NCBI GenBank assembly: GCA_902490305.1
Contig: CABUDI010000007.1
Location: forward strand, 1-64,000
Length of the DNA stretch: 64,000 nucleotides
Source: an uncultured Collinsella sp.
GTDB taxonomy: Bacteria > Actinomycetota > Coriobacteriia > Coriobacteriales > Coriobacteriaceae
Reading direction: 5' to 3'
The position numbers and the translations under genes were made by a program. The notes beneath the pieces were generated by a model. It was not told the origin of the DNA. It worked only from the letters and a program-made list of their open reading frames with translations, and did no database searches. Positions 41,493 to 50,671 of this stretch are shown here, piece after piece. Numbering within the stretch: the first letter of the stretch is position 1; the number at the start of each line of letters is the position of its first letter.

Positions 41493-42371
41493 ATGAACAA
41501 GCCGAGTGTTTCTGCCGGCGTCGTTGCCGGCGTTGCTCTGGGGGCCGCGGCGCTTGGTGCGGCCGCCGTCGCTGTTCGTGCTGCCTGTCTGCAGGTTGCG
41601 CGAACCCGCAATGGGTTGGCGCGTGTGAAGCGCGTGCACGACGAGGGCGGCGACGAAGTCCGCGTATTGGTACAAGGCGGCGTCTACCAAAGTGCAAGCT
41701 ACGTTGGCGAGCGTTGGGCGGAGCCCGTCTTTACGTACTATCGTTCGTTTGACGACGTGTTTGAGGCCGAGGATGCGATGCGCGACGCTTACGGTCACGG
41801 TATCGACCGCATGCTTATGCTGGGCGGCGGCGGGTTTGCCTATCCCAAGTTCGCGCTGATGTCGCACGAGGACTTGTGCATGGACGTTATCGAGTATGAC
41901 GGAGAGATTACGCGCCTAGCGCGCCGCTGGTTCTACCTGGACGAGCTGGAGCGCGCGGCGGGCGATCGCCTGCGGGTGATAACCGCTGAGGCTCGCTCGT
42001 ATTTGGGTGTGACGAGCGTGGGCCATCGTCGCTACGACGTGGTCGTGAGCGATTGCTTTGGCGGTGCCGAGCCCGTACGCGAGCTGGCGACGGTTGAGGC
42101 ATTGCGTTTGGTGCGGGGCAGCCTAAATGTCGGTGGCGTCTACGTTGCCAATATCGTGAGTGCAAACGAGGGGAGCGATGCGACGTTCCTGCGCGACTGT
42201 GCCGCCACGGCGCTCGAGGTGTTCGCCCACGCCTGGGTGGTCCCATGTGGCGATGCAGAGTTCGGCGGCGAGGAGAATTATCTGCTCATCGCCAGCGACG
42301 GCGACTACGCCTTTGCCGAAGCTGTGCCCTTCGACACCGACTTCCTCGGCACCGTCCTTCACGACAAGTAA
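41493..42371 (+). CDS. Spermidine-synthase-like methyltransferase-fold protein
   Basis: 292 residues. A hydrophobic N-terminal segment (about 8-32, Ala/Val/Gly-rich) precedes a spermidine-synthase-like Rossmann domain: MLMLGGGGFAYPKFAL, VIEYDGEITRLARRWF, and YDVVVSDCFGGAEP. The gatekeeper and polyamine-binding residues are not clear, so true aminopropyl transfer is unproven. The ATG abuts the Elp3 stop, with AAGGAG inside the Elp3 gene, so the two are translationally coupled. Confidence 0.78.
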   Translation: MNKPSVSAGVVAGVALGAAALGAAAVAVRAACLQVARTRNGLARVKRVHDEGGDEVRVLVQGGVYQSASYVGERWAEPVFTYYRSFDDVFEAEDAMRDAYGHGIDRMLMLGGGGFAYPKFALMSHEDLCMDVIEYDGEITRLARRWFYLDELERAAGDRLRVITAEARSYLGVTSVGHRRYDVVVSDCFGGAEPVRELATVEALRLVRGSLNVGGVYVANIVSANEGSDATFLRDCAATALEVFAHAWVVPCGDAEFGGEENYLLIASDGDYAFAEAVPFDTDFLGTVLHDK

Positions 42372-42398
42372 GTCTCCCCGTCCCAAAAAGGACTGGTC

Positions 42399-44843
42399 TT
42401 AGGCGTGGTCGCGCCAGCTGAGGACGCGCTGCTTCATGCCCTCGATGTCGAGCACGCCTTCGGCGAAGCCTTTGCGCACGAGCTCTTCGGGAACAAACTC
42501 GTCGTAGCGGTCAAAATAAGGCACCTCGCCGGGATAGACGAGCTCGATGGGATCGAAGTCTTTCTCGGCCTCGGCGGCGAGCACCTCAAAGAACGTCTCC
42601 TCGTCGGCCTTCATTTTAAACTGCATAAAGTACGGGCGTGACGGGTCGAGTCCGCGAAGGCCCAGCTCCGCGGCACATTTAATCTTGAGCATGCGCTCGA
42701 GTGCCAAAAAGGCGTAGCTGCCCAACCAGGGGAAGAGCACCCAGGTGTCGCCGCCCAGGTTAATGAGTGGCTTGGTCCCCGCGCCCGAAATCTCGGCCGT
42801 ATGGCGAGCCTGCGCCAAGCGGGCCCGTGCGTTACCCATGAGGTACGGATATGCTGCGTGCTCGTTGAGCGCTTGGCACATGCGTTCGAGTACGTGTGTA
42901 TTGATGTCACCGGGGCAGTCGCCAAAGTATGCCGGCACACGACCTTTGACTTGCGTGGCAAAGACGGTGTGTCGCTTCCAGTCCACTTCCTCGACAATCC
43001 AGCAGTGTCCGGCGATGGCGATGCGCTCGCCGGGCGGTGGCGGATTGACGATCGTGCCCAACTCGGCCGACTCGCTGCGAACGGTGAACTCCTCGTTTTC
43101 CTGGAATACGGCGTAGAACTTAAAGTTGTTAATGATGCGCTCGCCCGCGAGACCCACGATGAGCCCGCCACCTTCGGTGACCTGGATATGGTCGATCTTA
43201 ATGAGGTGGCGTAGCAGCACACGGTAATCGTCTGCCGAGACACGGTGGAAATAGCTGAGCGTGAGCACGCGCTGGGCAAGTTCGGCCGGCGTGAGCTCTC
43301 CGGTGCTGGCAAGCGTCGACATGGTCTGGTGATAGAGCAGACTGTAGGGGAGTCGATCGAGCTCAGGCGGCTCGACCCACTTTTCCTCGCGATAGAGTTG
43401 TACGAGCGCGATGCCTTGCAGGAGCTTCCACGGGATGGTCTCGGGCATCATCGTGCGCGGCTCGGGCTCTTCCTCGCGCATGACGAACCACATCTCGGGC
43501 GGAAGATCGCGGCGCCCCGTGCGGCCCATTCGCTGCAAAAAAGAGCTGACGGTAAACGGCGCGTCGATCTGAAACGCACGCTCCAGACGGCCGATATCGA
43601 TACCGAGCTCCAGCGTAGAGGTGGTGACGGTCGTTTGTGCCTGTTCCTCGTCGCGCATGAGCTCTTCTGCCGTCTCGCGCAGCGATGCCGAAAGATTGCC
43701 GTGGTGGATGAGAAAGCGGTCGGGCTCGTGCCGGCTCTCACAGTAGCAACGCAGCATGGAGCATACGGCCTCTGCCTCTTCGCGCGAGTTGGCAAAGACC
43801 AGGCACTTGCGGCCGCGGGTGTGTTCGAAGATATAGCCCATGCCGGGGTCGGCGTTGTCTGGTGCTGTGTCGGTGGGGCTGAGAAGCGCCTGCTCGGTCG
43901 CTCGCGGGATGTCGACTTCGCCCTCGGGGGCCGAGGAAGTTTGGCGGTCCTTGGGAGTGGCCTTGCCCCGTGCCCGCTCACGACGTTGACGGCGCTCCTC
44001 TTGTGTGAGCTGTCCGCTGTGACGCATGTCTTGGGCGCCGGCGGGCAGTGCCGCGGATGCCGCCGCCTCGATGCGCTCGCACGCAAGCACTTCGGCCTCT
44101 TGAGGACCTGTGCCCATGAATCCCCGTTGCTGTGCCTGGGGGCCCGAGTTGTAGAAGTGCTCCATGGAGATGCGCCACACGCGGCGCGGCTCTTCAAAGC
44201 GTGGGATAACGCAGTCGCGCCCCGTTCCCTGTGAGAGAAAGGCACCCGTGCGCTCGGGGTCGCCGATGGTGGCCGAAAGGCCAATGCGTCGAGGTTGCAC
44301 GCCGGCCATGCGCGAGAGTCGCTCGATAAGGCAGAGCGTCTGCCCGCCACGGTCGCCGCGCATGAGCGAGTGGACCTCATCGATGACCACATAGCGCAGG
44401 TCGCAAAACATGCGCGGGATCGCCATGTGCTTATGGATTAAGAGCGCCTCGAGTGACTCGGGCGTAATCTGCAAGATGCCGTTCGGTTTTTTGATGAGCT
44501 TAGCCTTGTGCGACTGCGAGACATCGCCATGCCAGTGCCAGACAGGGATATCGGCCTCTTCGCACAGGTCATTGAGACGGACGAACTGATCATTGATGAG
44601 TGCCTTGAGGGGGCCAATGTAGAGGGCACCAACGCTTGCGGGCGGGTTCTCCCAAAACTCGGTCAGGATGGGAAAGAAGGCCGCTTCGGTTTTGCCGGAA
44701 GCTGTGGATGCCGTTAGGAGCACATTGTCTTGTGTATTAAAGATGGCGTCTGCCGCCGCAACCTGGATAGAGCGCAGACTCTCCCAATCGTGGGAGTAGA
44801 TGAAGTCTTGGATAAACGGGGCGTAGCGGTCAAAGGCGTTCAC
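42399..44843 (-). CDS. Lhr-like superfamily II helicase (BrxHI-like), module gene 3
   Basis: 814 residues. Walker A TASTASGKT (43-51), GPLKALINDQ, QITPESLEALL, DEVH (155-158), SATIGD, KCLVFANSREEAEAV, TSTLELGIDIG and FLQRMGRTGRR place it with Lhr/BrxHI-type helicases. A region of low complexity (about 250-330) interrupts the two RecA domains. The C-terminal half carries a winged-helix-like and an Lhr-type beta domain. The GTG at 44843 follows GAGGAGG. It lies 116 bases after the BrxD-like ATPase gene, with a REP-like hairpin in the gap. Confidence 0.85.
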   Translation of the reverse strand: MNAFDRYAPFIQDFIYSHDWESLRSIQVAAADAIFNTQDNVLLTASTASGKTEAAFFPILTEFWENPPASVGALYIGPLKALINDQFVRLNDLCEEADIPVWHWHGDVSQSHKAKLIKKPNGILQITPESLEALLIHKHMAIPRMFCDLRYVVIDEVHSLMRGDRGGQTLCLIERLSRMAGVQPRRIGLSATIGDPERTGAFLSQGTGRDCVIPRFEEPRRVWRISMEHFYNSGPQAQQRGFMGTGPQEAEVLACERIEAAASAALPAGAQDMRHSGQLTQEERRQRRERARGKATPKDRQTSSAPEGEVDIPRATEQALLSPTDTAPDNADPGMGYIFEHTRGRKCLVFANSREEAEAVCSMLRCYCESRHEPDRFLIHHGNLSASLRETAEELMRDEEQAQTTVTTSTLELGIDIGRLERAFQIDAPFTVSSFLQRMGRTGRRDLPPEMWFVMREEEPEPRTMMPETIPWKLLQGIALVQLYREEKWVEPPELDRLPYSLLYHQTMSTLASTGELTPAELAQRVLTLSYFHRVSADDYRVLLRHLIKIDHIQVTEGGGLIVGLAGERIINNFKFYAVFQENEEFTVRSESAELGTIVNPPPPGERIAIAGHCWIVEEVDWKRHTVFATQVKGRVPAYFGDCPGDINTHVLERMCQALNEHAAYPYLMGNARARLAQARHTAEISGAGTKPLINLGGDTWVLFPWLGSYAFLALERMLKIKCAAELGLRGLDPSRPYFMQFKMKADEETFFEVLAAEAEKDFDPIELVYPGEVPYFDRYDEFVPEELVRKGFAEGVLDIEGMKQRVLSWRDHA

Positions 44844-44924
44844 GGGGCCTCCTCTCAAAAACGAATCTCTCAACGCGGCTGGCAACGGCTTGCTGCATTA
44901 CAGTCTCAACGTTCGCCCAGATAA

Positions 44925-44961
44925 AACCTGCCAAAATAAACCTGTCCCTTTTTGGCAGGTT
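44925..44961. repeat. REP-like hairpin with GGGACAGG core, copy 3
   Basis: AACCTGCCAAAA pairs with TTTTGGCAGGTT around a loop whose complement reads GGGACAGG. Its right arm touches the stop codon of the ATPase gene. Confidence 0.72.
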
Positions 44962-46264
44962 AGATGGTGAATTCGGCGAAGTTACGGTCGCCGCCTGCGG
45001 TGCCGGTGTCGCCTGTTGCTGCTGCCGGCACCAGCGCGTCGCCGCCGACGCTTTGCAGCAGCTCGGCTACGTTGGCGTCGGGGTTCTGGCATAGGATGTC
45101 GAGCAGCTCGATAAAGTCGCGAATGACTTCACGCGGCGTCAGATGTGTGTCGGCTCCCACACGACCGAACTCGATCTTGAGGAAGTCCACCAAGTCGTTC
45201 TCGGTAAGCGTGGGCGTCCAGCCAAAGTAGCCGGCGTGAATTTGCATGAGTTTTTCGATCAGCACCAGCAGCTCCTCGTAGGTGAGTGGCTGCAGACGGA
45301 TGATGGGCGCGAGCATGTCCTTAAGGTCCTCGCGTGCAAAGCGGCCTTGAGCGAGTCGGCTGCGCAGGGCCTCGTAGGAGAACACGCCGCGGCGGCGGTC
45401 TTCGATGGAGGTTGGCGTGCCGCCCATGATCATGCCCAGGTACTGCGCCTTGCCCTGGAGTGTGTCGTTGTACATGGTCAGGATCTTCTCGTAGTTGTAC
45501 TGGCGCGTGATCGCGTTGGGAATCTTATACAGATTCACGAGCTCGTCGATGAGCACCAACATACCCTTGTAGCCGCTGCAGACCAAAAAACGCGCGATGA
45601 GCTTAACGTAGTCGTACCAGTCGTCATCGCTGATGATGGTCGAGGAGCCCAGCTCGGCGCGAGCCTCGCTCTTGGTACGGTATTCGCCGCGGATCCATTT
45701 GGTCACGCGGCTCATGGCTTCTTCGTCGCCCTCGGATACGGCCGTGCGATAGCGGCGGAGCATGCGGGTGAAGTCGAAGCCGTGGACCATTTCCTCGAGC
45801 GGGGCCAGTTGGGCATTGACGACCGACTCGTCGACGTCGGCGTACGAGGCGACCCAGCGATCAAGAATAAGGTTGAGCGCACCGCCCTCGGGGCGCGTCT
45901 TGGTCGATATATTGCGTATGAGCTCGCGGTAGGTGGCAAGGCCCTGCCCCTGCCCGCCCTGCAGACGGCGCTCGGGGGATAAGTCTGCATCGGCGACGAC
46001 GAATCCCTCACCCATGGCGTGCGTGCGGATGGTCTGGAGCAAAAAGCTCTTGCCGGCGCCGTAACGACCGACCAGAAAGCGGAAGCTCGCACCACCGTCG
46101 GCGATGAGACTCAGATCGGTGAGCAGGGCGCGGATCTCGACCTCGCGCCCTACGGTAATGTAGGGAAGGCCGATGCGCGGGACCACGCCGCCCTTGAGCG
46201 AGTTGAGAATGACGGCAGCGACGCGCTTGGGCACGCGGGGTGCTGCGGATGCGGTATCACTCAT
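44960..46264 (-). CDS. BrxD-like P-loop ATPase (DUF2791), module gene 2
   Basis: 434 residues of the BrxC/BrxD-type ATP-binding family: ITVGREVEIRALL, Walker A GRYGAGKS (66-73), ADADLSPERRLQGG, TKTRPEGGALN and Walker B LVLIDE (Asp240, Glu241), then YLGMIMGGTP as sensor region. In type 2 BREX, BrxD works with the helicase BrxHI beside PglX methylase and PglZ phosphatase; neither of those is encoded here. The gene overlaps the preceding TerB_N gene by eight bases. Confidence 0.85.
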   Translation of the reverse strand: MSDTASAAPRVPKRVAAVILNSLKGGVVPRIGLPYITVGREVEIRALLTDLSLIADGGASFRFLVGRYGAGKSFLLQTIRTHAMGEGFVVADADLSPERRLQGGQGQGLATYRELIRNISTKTRPEGGALNLILDRWVASYADVDESVVNAQLAPLEEMVHGFDFTRMLRRYRTAVSEGDEEAMSRVTKWIRGEYRTKSEARAELGSSTIISDDDWYDYVKLIARFLVCSGYKGMLVLIDELVNLYKIPNAITRQYNYEKILTMYNDTLQGKAQYLGMIMGGTPTSIEDRRRGVFSYEALRSRLAQGRFAREDLKDMLAPIIRLQPLTYEELLVLIEKLMQIHAGYFGWTPTLTENDLVDFLKIEFGRVGADTHLTPREVIRDFIELLDILCQNPDANVAELLQSVGGDALVPAAATGDTGTAGGDRNFAEFTI

Positions 46265-48017
46265 GGTCTAGGTATCCTCTCACGTCTGCTTCGTAGTCCT
46301 CAATAATCTGCGGCCCTGCCGCGCTAAATTCAATTACGGTGTCGCCCACCAGGTCAAAGAGCGCCTCGTTGATGGTATCGACGAGCATGTCCTCGCTCTG
46401 TCCCGAGTGCGCCACTGCCGATGTCGCTTGCGCTGCGTTTTGCTCGAGCAGCGCGCGAAGGAAGGCATCTGCGGCGGGCGCGAGTTCGTTTGTGGCGTCA
46501 GCGGGCGCAGCAGCTGCGAACGCGGGCGTCGGCGCGAGAAGCGGTGCCACGACACCAAACTGTTCGGTGGATATGGTCGGCTCGTCGGTCAAGTCCTGCC
46601 GAATGGGTGCCACGACCGGTTCGACAATCGCGTCGGTTACGGGCTCGGCTTCCGGTTGCCCTGAGTCCGCTGCCTCGGCTTCTGCGGATGCGTCGTCCTC
46701 GCGTTCCTCATCGATCAAAAGCGCTTCGCGCGTTTGCGCGGCGGCGCTCCGAATGTGCCCCAGCTGGCTCAAATCGATATCGATCTTGATGGGCTGGTGT
46801 GCGGCGTCCCACGAAAGCCATGCCATGATCTCGTCATCGATGATCTTGGCCAGATATTTGGGGACCTTCTCCTCCTTCAGGGGGTGGGTGGGGTCTAGGG
46901 CCAGGCGTAGGCGTTGGTCGCAGGCGCGCATCATCTCACCAAGCTTGCTGCTTTTTTGCCTGCTGCCGTGAATTCGCATGCATTCCCAAAAGCCGTTTTG
47001 GCAGCGGTAGATGTGAATGGGGTCCAGGCGATATTCGCAGTCCTCGTGGCGCTCGGGCGCAAAGAATACGGCCGAGGCAAACATGGTGTAGGGCATGGCC
47101 GTCTCCTCCCCAAATAAGCTCGCCACGATGTCGGTCTTTCGGTGCGTGTCATAGTAGCGCGCCATACGGACATACACGGCGCACGCCACGTGGCGCAGAT
47201 CGCGGTGGTGGCTGCGGTCGAGCCGCGAGTTACTTAGGTTGTACGTGGAGAGGGCGTTGATGGCGGCCATGAGTCGCTCCTCGCGCACCTCATCGGGCGG
47301 AAGGGGGAGCGTGGGCTCGGAGGTTTTGCGACGCTTAGGGGTCTGGCCGGACGGTGCCGGTGCTGGTACAAGGTCTCGCGCTGCGCGGCGTAGCTCGATA
47401 AGGGCGTTATCGAACATGACGGTTTTAGAGTCGCGAAGTAGCTTGGGGTCGAGTCCGTGGAAAACGGCGTAATCCTGCAGCCACACGCGCGCAAACCGGT
47501 CGATGCCGGGCTCGAAGGCGCGATAGACATCCCAAAAGGCCTTGATCTTGTTAAAACCTTCGAGCGGATCATCTATGCCAATGCCGCAAATCAGCTCATA
47601 GAGATACAGAAAGGCAAAGGATGTAGACGTTTCCTCGACGGTTCCGCGGCGCACTTGGGCACGCCAGGTAAAGTAGCCGCGCAACTGCCGGTCGCTCATG
47701 GCATTGTAGGTGGGAAAGTACGACTTAAAGGTGCCGTTGTAGGGACAGTCGTCCTCAAAGTCGGCCATCAGCAAGCCTTGGCGGTAGAAAAGCTCGGCCT
47801 CCGATAGCCAGCGGCCCGCGCCGCCCTTGGGGTCATCCTGCCAGCGCGATATCTCGCGCATCTTGCGGTATTGGTCGGGGAGGAAATTCTGCATCTGTCG
47901 GCCGGTTTTGAGAATCGGCTCGTCTGCGTAGATTTCGTTTGAGAAGCGGGCGGACTGATGGGTCCGGGCCTCGGCCATAATGCGCTCGATGAGCATCTTG
48001 ATGTCCTGGTCGGCCAC
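46257..48017 (-). CDS. TerB_N/TerB_C domain protein, module gene 1
   Basis: 586 residues. The TerB_N domain (about 55-215) is clear: LLMADFEDDCPYNGTFKSYFPTY, MSDRQLRGYFTWRAQVRRG, FAFLYLYELICGIG. A TerB_C-like segment (about 395-435) reads IKIDIDLSQLGHIRSAAAQTREALLIDEE-like in short. The rest is an acidic linker and an Ala-rich C-terminal part. The core TerB domain is not obvious. TerB-type proteins are linked to tellurite, phage and membrane stress. The GTG at 48017 follows GGAGAGGAG. It heads a three-gene operon. Confidence 0.83.
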   Translation of the reverse strand: MADQDIKMLIERIMAEARTHQSARFSNEIYADEPILKTGRQMQNFLPDQYRKMREISRWQDDPKGGAGRWLSEAELFYRQGLLMADFEDDCPYNGTFKSYFPTYNAMSDRQLRGYFTWRAQVRRGTVEETSTSFAFLYLYELICGIGIDDPLEGFNKIKAFWDVYRAFEPGIDRFARVWLQDYAVFHGLDPKLLRDSKTVMFDNALIELRRAARDLVPAPAPSGQTPKRRKTSEPTLPLPPDEVREERLMAAINALSTYNLSNSRLDRSHHRDLRHVACAVYVRMARYYDTHRKTDIVASLFGEETAMPYTMFASAVFFAPERHEDCEYRLDPIHIYRCQNGFWECMRIHGSRQKSSKLGEMMRACDQRLRLALDPTHPLKEEKVPKYLAKIIDDEIMAWLSWDAAHQPIKIDIDLSQLGHIRSAAAQTREALLIDEEREDDASAEAEAADSGQPEAEPVTDAIVEPVVAPIRQDLTDEPTISTEQFGVVAPLLAPTPAFAAAAPADATNELAPAADAFLRALLEQNAAQATSAVAHSGQSEDMLVDTINEALFDLVGDTVIEFSAAGPQIIEDYEADVRGYLDHE

Positions 48018-48105
48018 CGCTTCTCCTCTCCTAACGCAGCTTCGGTGACCTCATATCATAGCACAGCATCAAACAGGTGTTCGAGATACTGCTGCGTAGA
48101 TAGAT

Positions 48106-48822
48106 TTAGAACAGGAGGGCGTAGATGACGGCGATGACGACGGAGGGGAGCATATTGGCCGTGCGGAAGGTCTGAGGACGGATGAGGTTGACGCCGACGC
48201 AGAAGATGAGCATGGAGCCTACGAGCGAAAGGCTGTCGAGGGCTGCCGTAGTCATGATGGGGGAGAGTGCGCCGGCAAACAGCGTGATCGTCCCCTGGAA
48301 CACGGCGACGGGCAGGGCGGAGAAAATGCAGCCGCGGCCAAGCGACGCCGTCATGGTGCAGACGATGATGCAGTCCAATGCGCCTTTCAGGGCAAGCGTT
48401 GACCAGTCACCGAGCAGACCGTCCTGGATCGATCCCACAATGGCCATGGCGCCGATACACACGGTGAGTGAAGTCGAGACAAAAGCGTTGGTGAACTCGT
48501 TATCGCCCTCGCTGCCGGTTTTGCGCTTGAGCCATTCGCCAAGGTTCTCGATGGCGGCCTCCAAGTTGATGGCCTCGCCGATGAGCGAGCCGAGGGCGAA
48601 CGAGACGATGAGCATGGTGGTGCCGGTGGTCGCTAGCGCCTTCCCATCGATAAGGAGCATCTTTTGCATGGTGCCGCCAAGGCCGATAAACAGGACGCAC
48701 AGCCCCGATGCTTTCATGAGCGTGTCTTGGATGCGCGGTGTAATGAAGCGGCCGCCCGCTAATCCCAAAAGACCGCCCGCAACTAAAAGCACAACGTTGA
48801 TGATTGTTCCCAAGCCCGGCAT
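48106..48822 (-). CDS. DUF554 membrane protein
   Basis: 238 residues with seven or so hydrophobic segments. DUF554 features: GLGTIINVVLLVAGGLLGLAGG at the start, ALGSLIGEAINLEAAIENLGEWLK and FVSTSLTVCIGAMAIVGSIQDGL. Family function is unknown, with transport suggested. The ATG at 48822 follows AGGAGGG. It is separate from the TerB operon (89 bases downstream of that operon's start, same strand). Confidence 0.85.
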   Translation of the reverse strand: MPGLGTIINVVLLVAGGLLGLAGGRFITPRIQDTLMKASGLCVLFIGLGGTMQKMLLIDGKALATTGTTMLIVSFALGSLIGEAINLEAAIENLGEWLKRKTGSEGDNEFTNAFVSTSLTVCIGAMAIVGSIQDGLLGDWSTLALKGALDCIIVCTMTASLGRGCIFSALPVAVFQGTITLFAGALSPIMTTAALDSLSLVGSMLIFCVGVNLIRPQTFRTANMLPSVVIAVIYALLF

Positions 48823-48940
48823 GAGCCCTCCTGTATTGATGCCAACGTGGCAATCGTAGCAGAACGAAATGCGAGGTACATCGCGACTCATCTAATACGT
48901 TATATAAGTGGTATTAGGAATGATGCGCGGCATTTAAGCC

Positions 48941-50371
48941 TCAGGTGGTTGTCGGGACATAGGGATAGTATTCAAAGCGCAGTGTCATAAGCCGCTGTGG
49001 GGATTCAATAGCCGCGGCGATGATATTGGCATCGCGGGCACGATCAACCCCTTCGAGTTCGATCTGATACGAGACGTCTTGCATAATGTCCAGACGTCGC
49101 CAGGCCAGGAGTGTGTCGCCATCGAATTCCAAGGTCTTGCCTCCGTCTGGAGCAACGGCGTATAGACGCAGCTTGGCGGTGGTTGCAGGGTCGACAACTG
49201 TGACCTTTTTAATTTCGTTTCGAGTATTCTTGGCACCCAACAAGGTGAGCAGTGTTGGGGCCACGACCTCGCCCGATGGCAAAAAGACGACTTCGATGGA
49301 TTCAGGAAATGCGATGATAGCCGACTTGCGGACGGGCTGATTGGCGGCGGCAACTTCGATGTTCGCAGCGTCGATGACCTCTGTGTGGTCGAGCGCGGCA
49401 AGCACGCAGCAGTTACCTTCATCGATCTCTTGAGGATCAGCAAGCCCCAGACTGTCCGCGAGCTCGGGATCGTTTGGATCGGCAGCGGGCTCATTCGGCG
49501 CTTCGAGAGAAGCTGGGACGCTGTTTGTCGGCGACGGCGTGTCGCCCGCACCTGCTTCTTTGTCCGCGCTCTCTTCTTGTATGGTTGCGTTGATGGGTTC
49601 GTCGTTTGGGGGGAGCGTCTTGGCGTCAAACGCGGAGGGGAGAATTCCGATGGCTCCGGATCCGTTCCACTCCATTTCGAGAAGCGCCGGGTCGGCAAGA
49701 ATGCGTTGCCTGCTTTGCGCGTGGGCATCGATTTCAATAGGGCCTGCCTCTATCCCTCGTGTAAGGCTGAGTGATCCGGCTGGCTTCTCGAAATGAGCGT
49801 CTGTGTCTTTGGTGCTGACGGCGTAGAACAGCAGGGACGCTTCTCCCGCCGCGATAACATCGGTACCGGCTTTGGTCAGCCGCAACGATGCCGTGAATGA
49901 GAGGGTGGGCTGCGCATCGTCTGCATTCGCGGCGGCGCAGCCCAGACATATACCGCCTCCTTTCTCGAAAAACGCACCGTCGAAGGCGACCTTCGCTCCG
50001 TTCGCCGAGTCATCGACCGAAGCGATGTCGATGCGCAGCTCTAAATTGCATGGATCGCCATCTGCATCGAGCACAACCGAGCGCCACGTGCAGACGGCGC
50101 ACCCCGCCTGGGAGCCGTTTGCCTTGTTCGAACGCTTGATATCCACGACTATCGAGCCGTCCGTATTACGACGAAGGCATCCCGAGGTTGAGATCACGGC
50201 CTGTGCGATCGAAAAACGCTCGCACGCAATGGCGCTCGACGGATTTGGTGCGGAACTTAGGGCTACTGGTAAGGAGTCTGCCATGACGGGAGTCGCCCAA
50301 GCGGCGACAGGCGTTCCGGTTGCGAGCGCGCCGCAGAGTGCGACGACGGGCAAAAGGTTCTTCGATGCCAT
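48941..50371 (-). CDS. Secreted protein of unknown function, surface operon gene 5
   Basis: 476 residues. A signal peptide (about 1-31, LLPVVALCGALATGTPVAAWATPVMA). The mature part has eight or so Cys residues in pairs (CAVC, CLGC, GNCC), unusual for an exported Gram-positive protein and suggesting disulfides or metal. An acidic Pro/Ala-rich linker (about 270-330) separates two beta-rich regions. No family was recognised. It lies 18 bases after the LAQTG gene, as last gene of the operon. Confidence 0.75.
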   Translation of the reverse strand: MASKNLLPVVALCGALATGTPVAAWATPVMADSLPVALSSAPNPSSAIACERFSIAQAVISTSGCLRRNTDGSIVVDIKRSNKANGSQAGCAVCTWRSVVLDADGDPCNLELRIDIASVDDSANGAKVAFDGAFFEKGGGICLGCAAANADDAQPTLSFTASLRLTKAGTDVIAAGEASLLFYAVSTKDTDAHFEKPAGSLSLTRGIEAGPIEIDAHAQSRQRILADPALLEMEWNGSGAIGILPSAFDAKTLPPNDEPINATIQEESADKEAGAGDTPSPTNSVPASLEAPNEPAADPNDPELADSLGLADPQEIDEGNCCVLAALDHTEVIDAANIEVAAANQPVRKSAIIAFPESIEVVFLPSGEVVAPTLLTLLGAKNTRNEIKKVTVVDPATTAKLRLYAVAPDGGKTLEFDGDTLLAWRRLDIMQDVSYQIELEGVDRARDANIIAAAIESPQRLMTLRFEYYPYVPTTT

Positions 50372-50389
50372 GGGGTCTCCTTAGCTAAT

Positions 50390-50671
50390 TTAGTGCGGCC
50401 TGTCCGTGTTTTGTTTCTGGCTGCGTTTGATGTGCAGACCGAGGCCGGCGGTTCCCGCGCCTGCTGCTGTGGCGCCTGCTGCCAAGAGCCATCGTCTGTC
50501 GCCTGTCTGCGCCAACGGTTCCTCGCGGTCGCCGCGGTCGAGCTCCGAGAGGTCGACCGTCACTTGCGTGGCGGCCTGCGCCTGTTCTTGCTGGGCAAAG
50601 GCCATGGCTGGCCCAAACGCTAGGATGCTGACGGCGGCGGCCAGGGCGACGGCCTTATGCCGTGTGCGCAC
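50390..50671 (-). CDS. Small LAQTG-anchored surface protein, surface operon gene 4
   Basis: 93 residues. A signal peptide (VRTRHKAVALAAAVSILAFG, cleaved after AMAFA) and a short mature part lead to PLAQTGD, a hydrophobic Gly/Ala segment and LHIKRSQKQ: a sortase signal with almost no cargo. The GTG at 50671 overlaps the upstream gene by 17 bases; the frame is also open to a TTG at 50701. It may be a stalk base or anchor for the other exported proteins of the operon. Confidence 0.68.
   Translation of the reverse strand: MRTRHKAVALAAAVSILAFGPAMAFAQQEQAQAATQVTVDLSELDRGDREEPLAQTGDRRWLLAAGATAAGAGTAGLGLHIKRSQKQNTDRPH

Noticed and set aside
39438..41867. 809-codon frame opposite Elp3
   Set aside because: Antisense shadow; no recognisable domain and it crosses several real gene borders.
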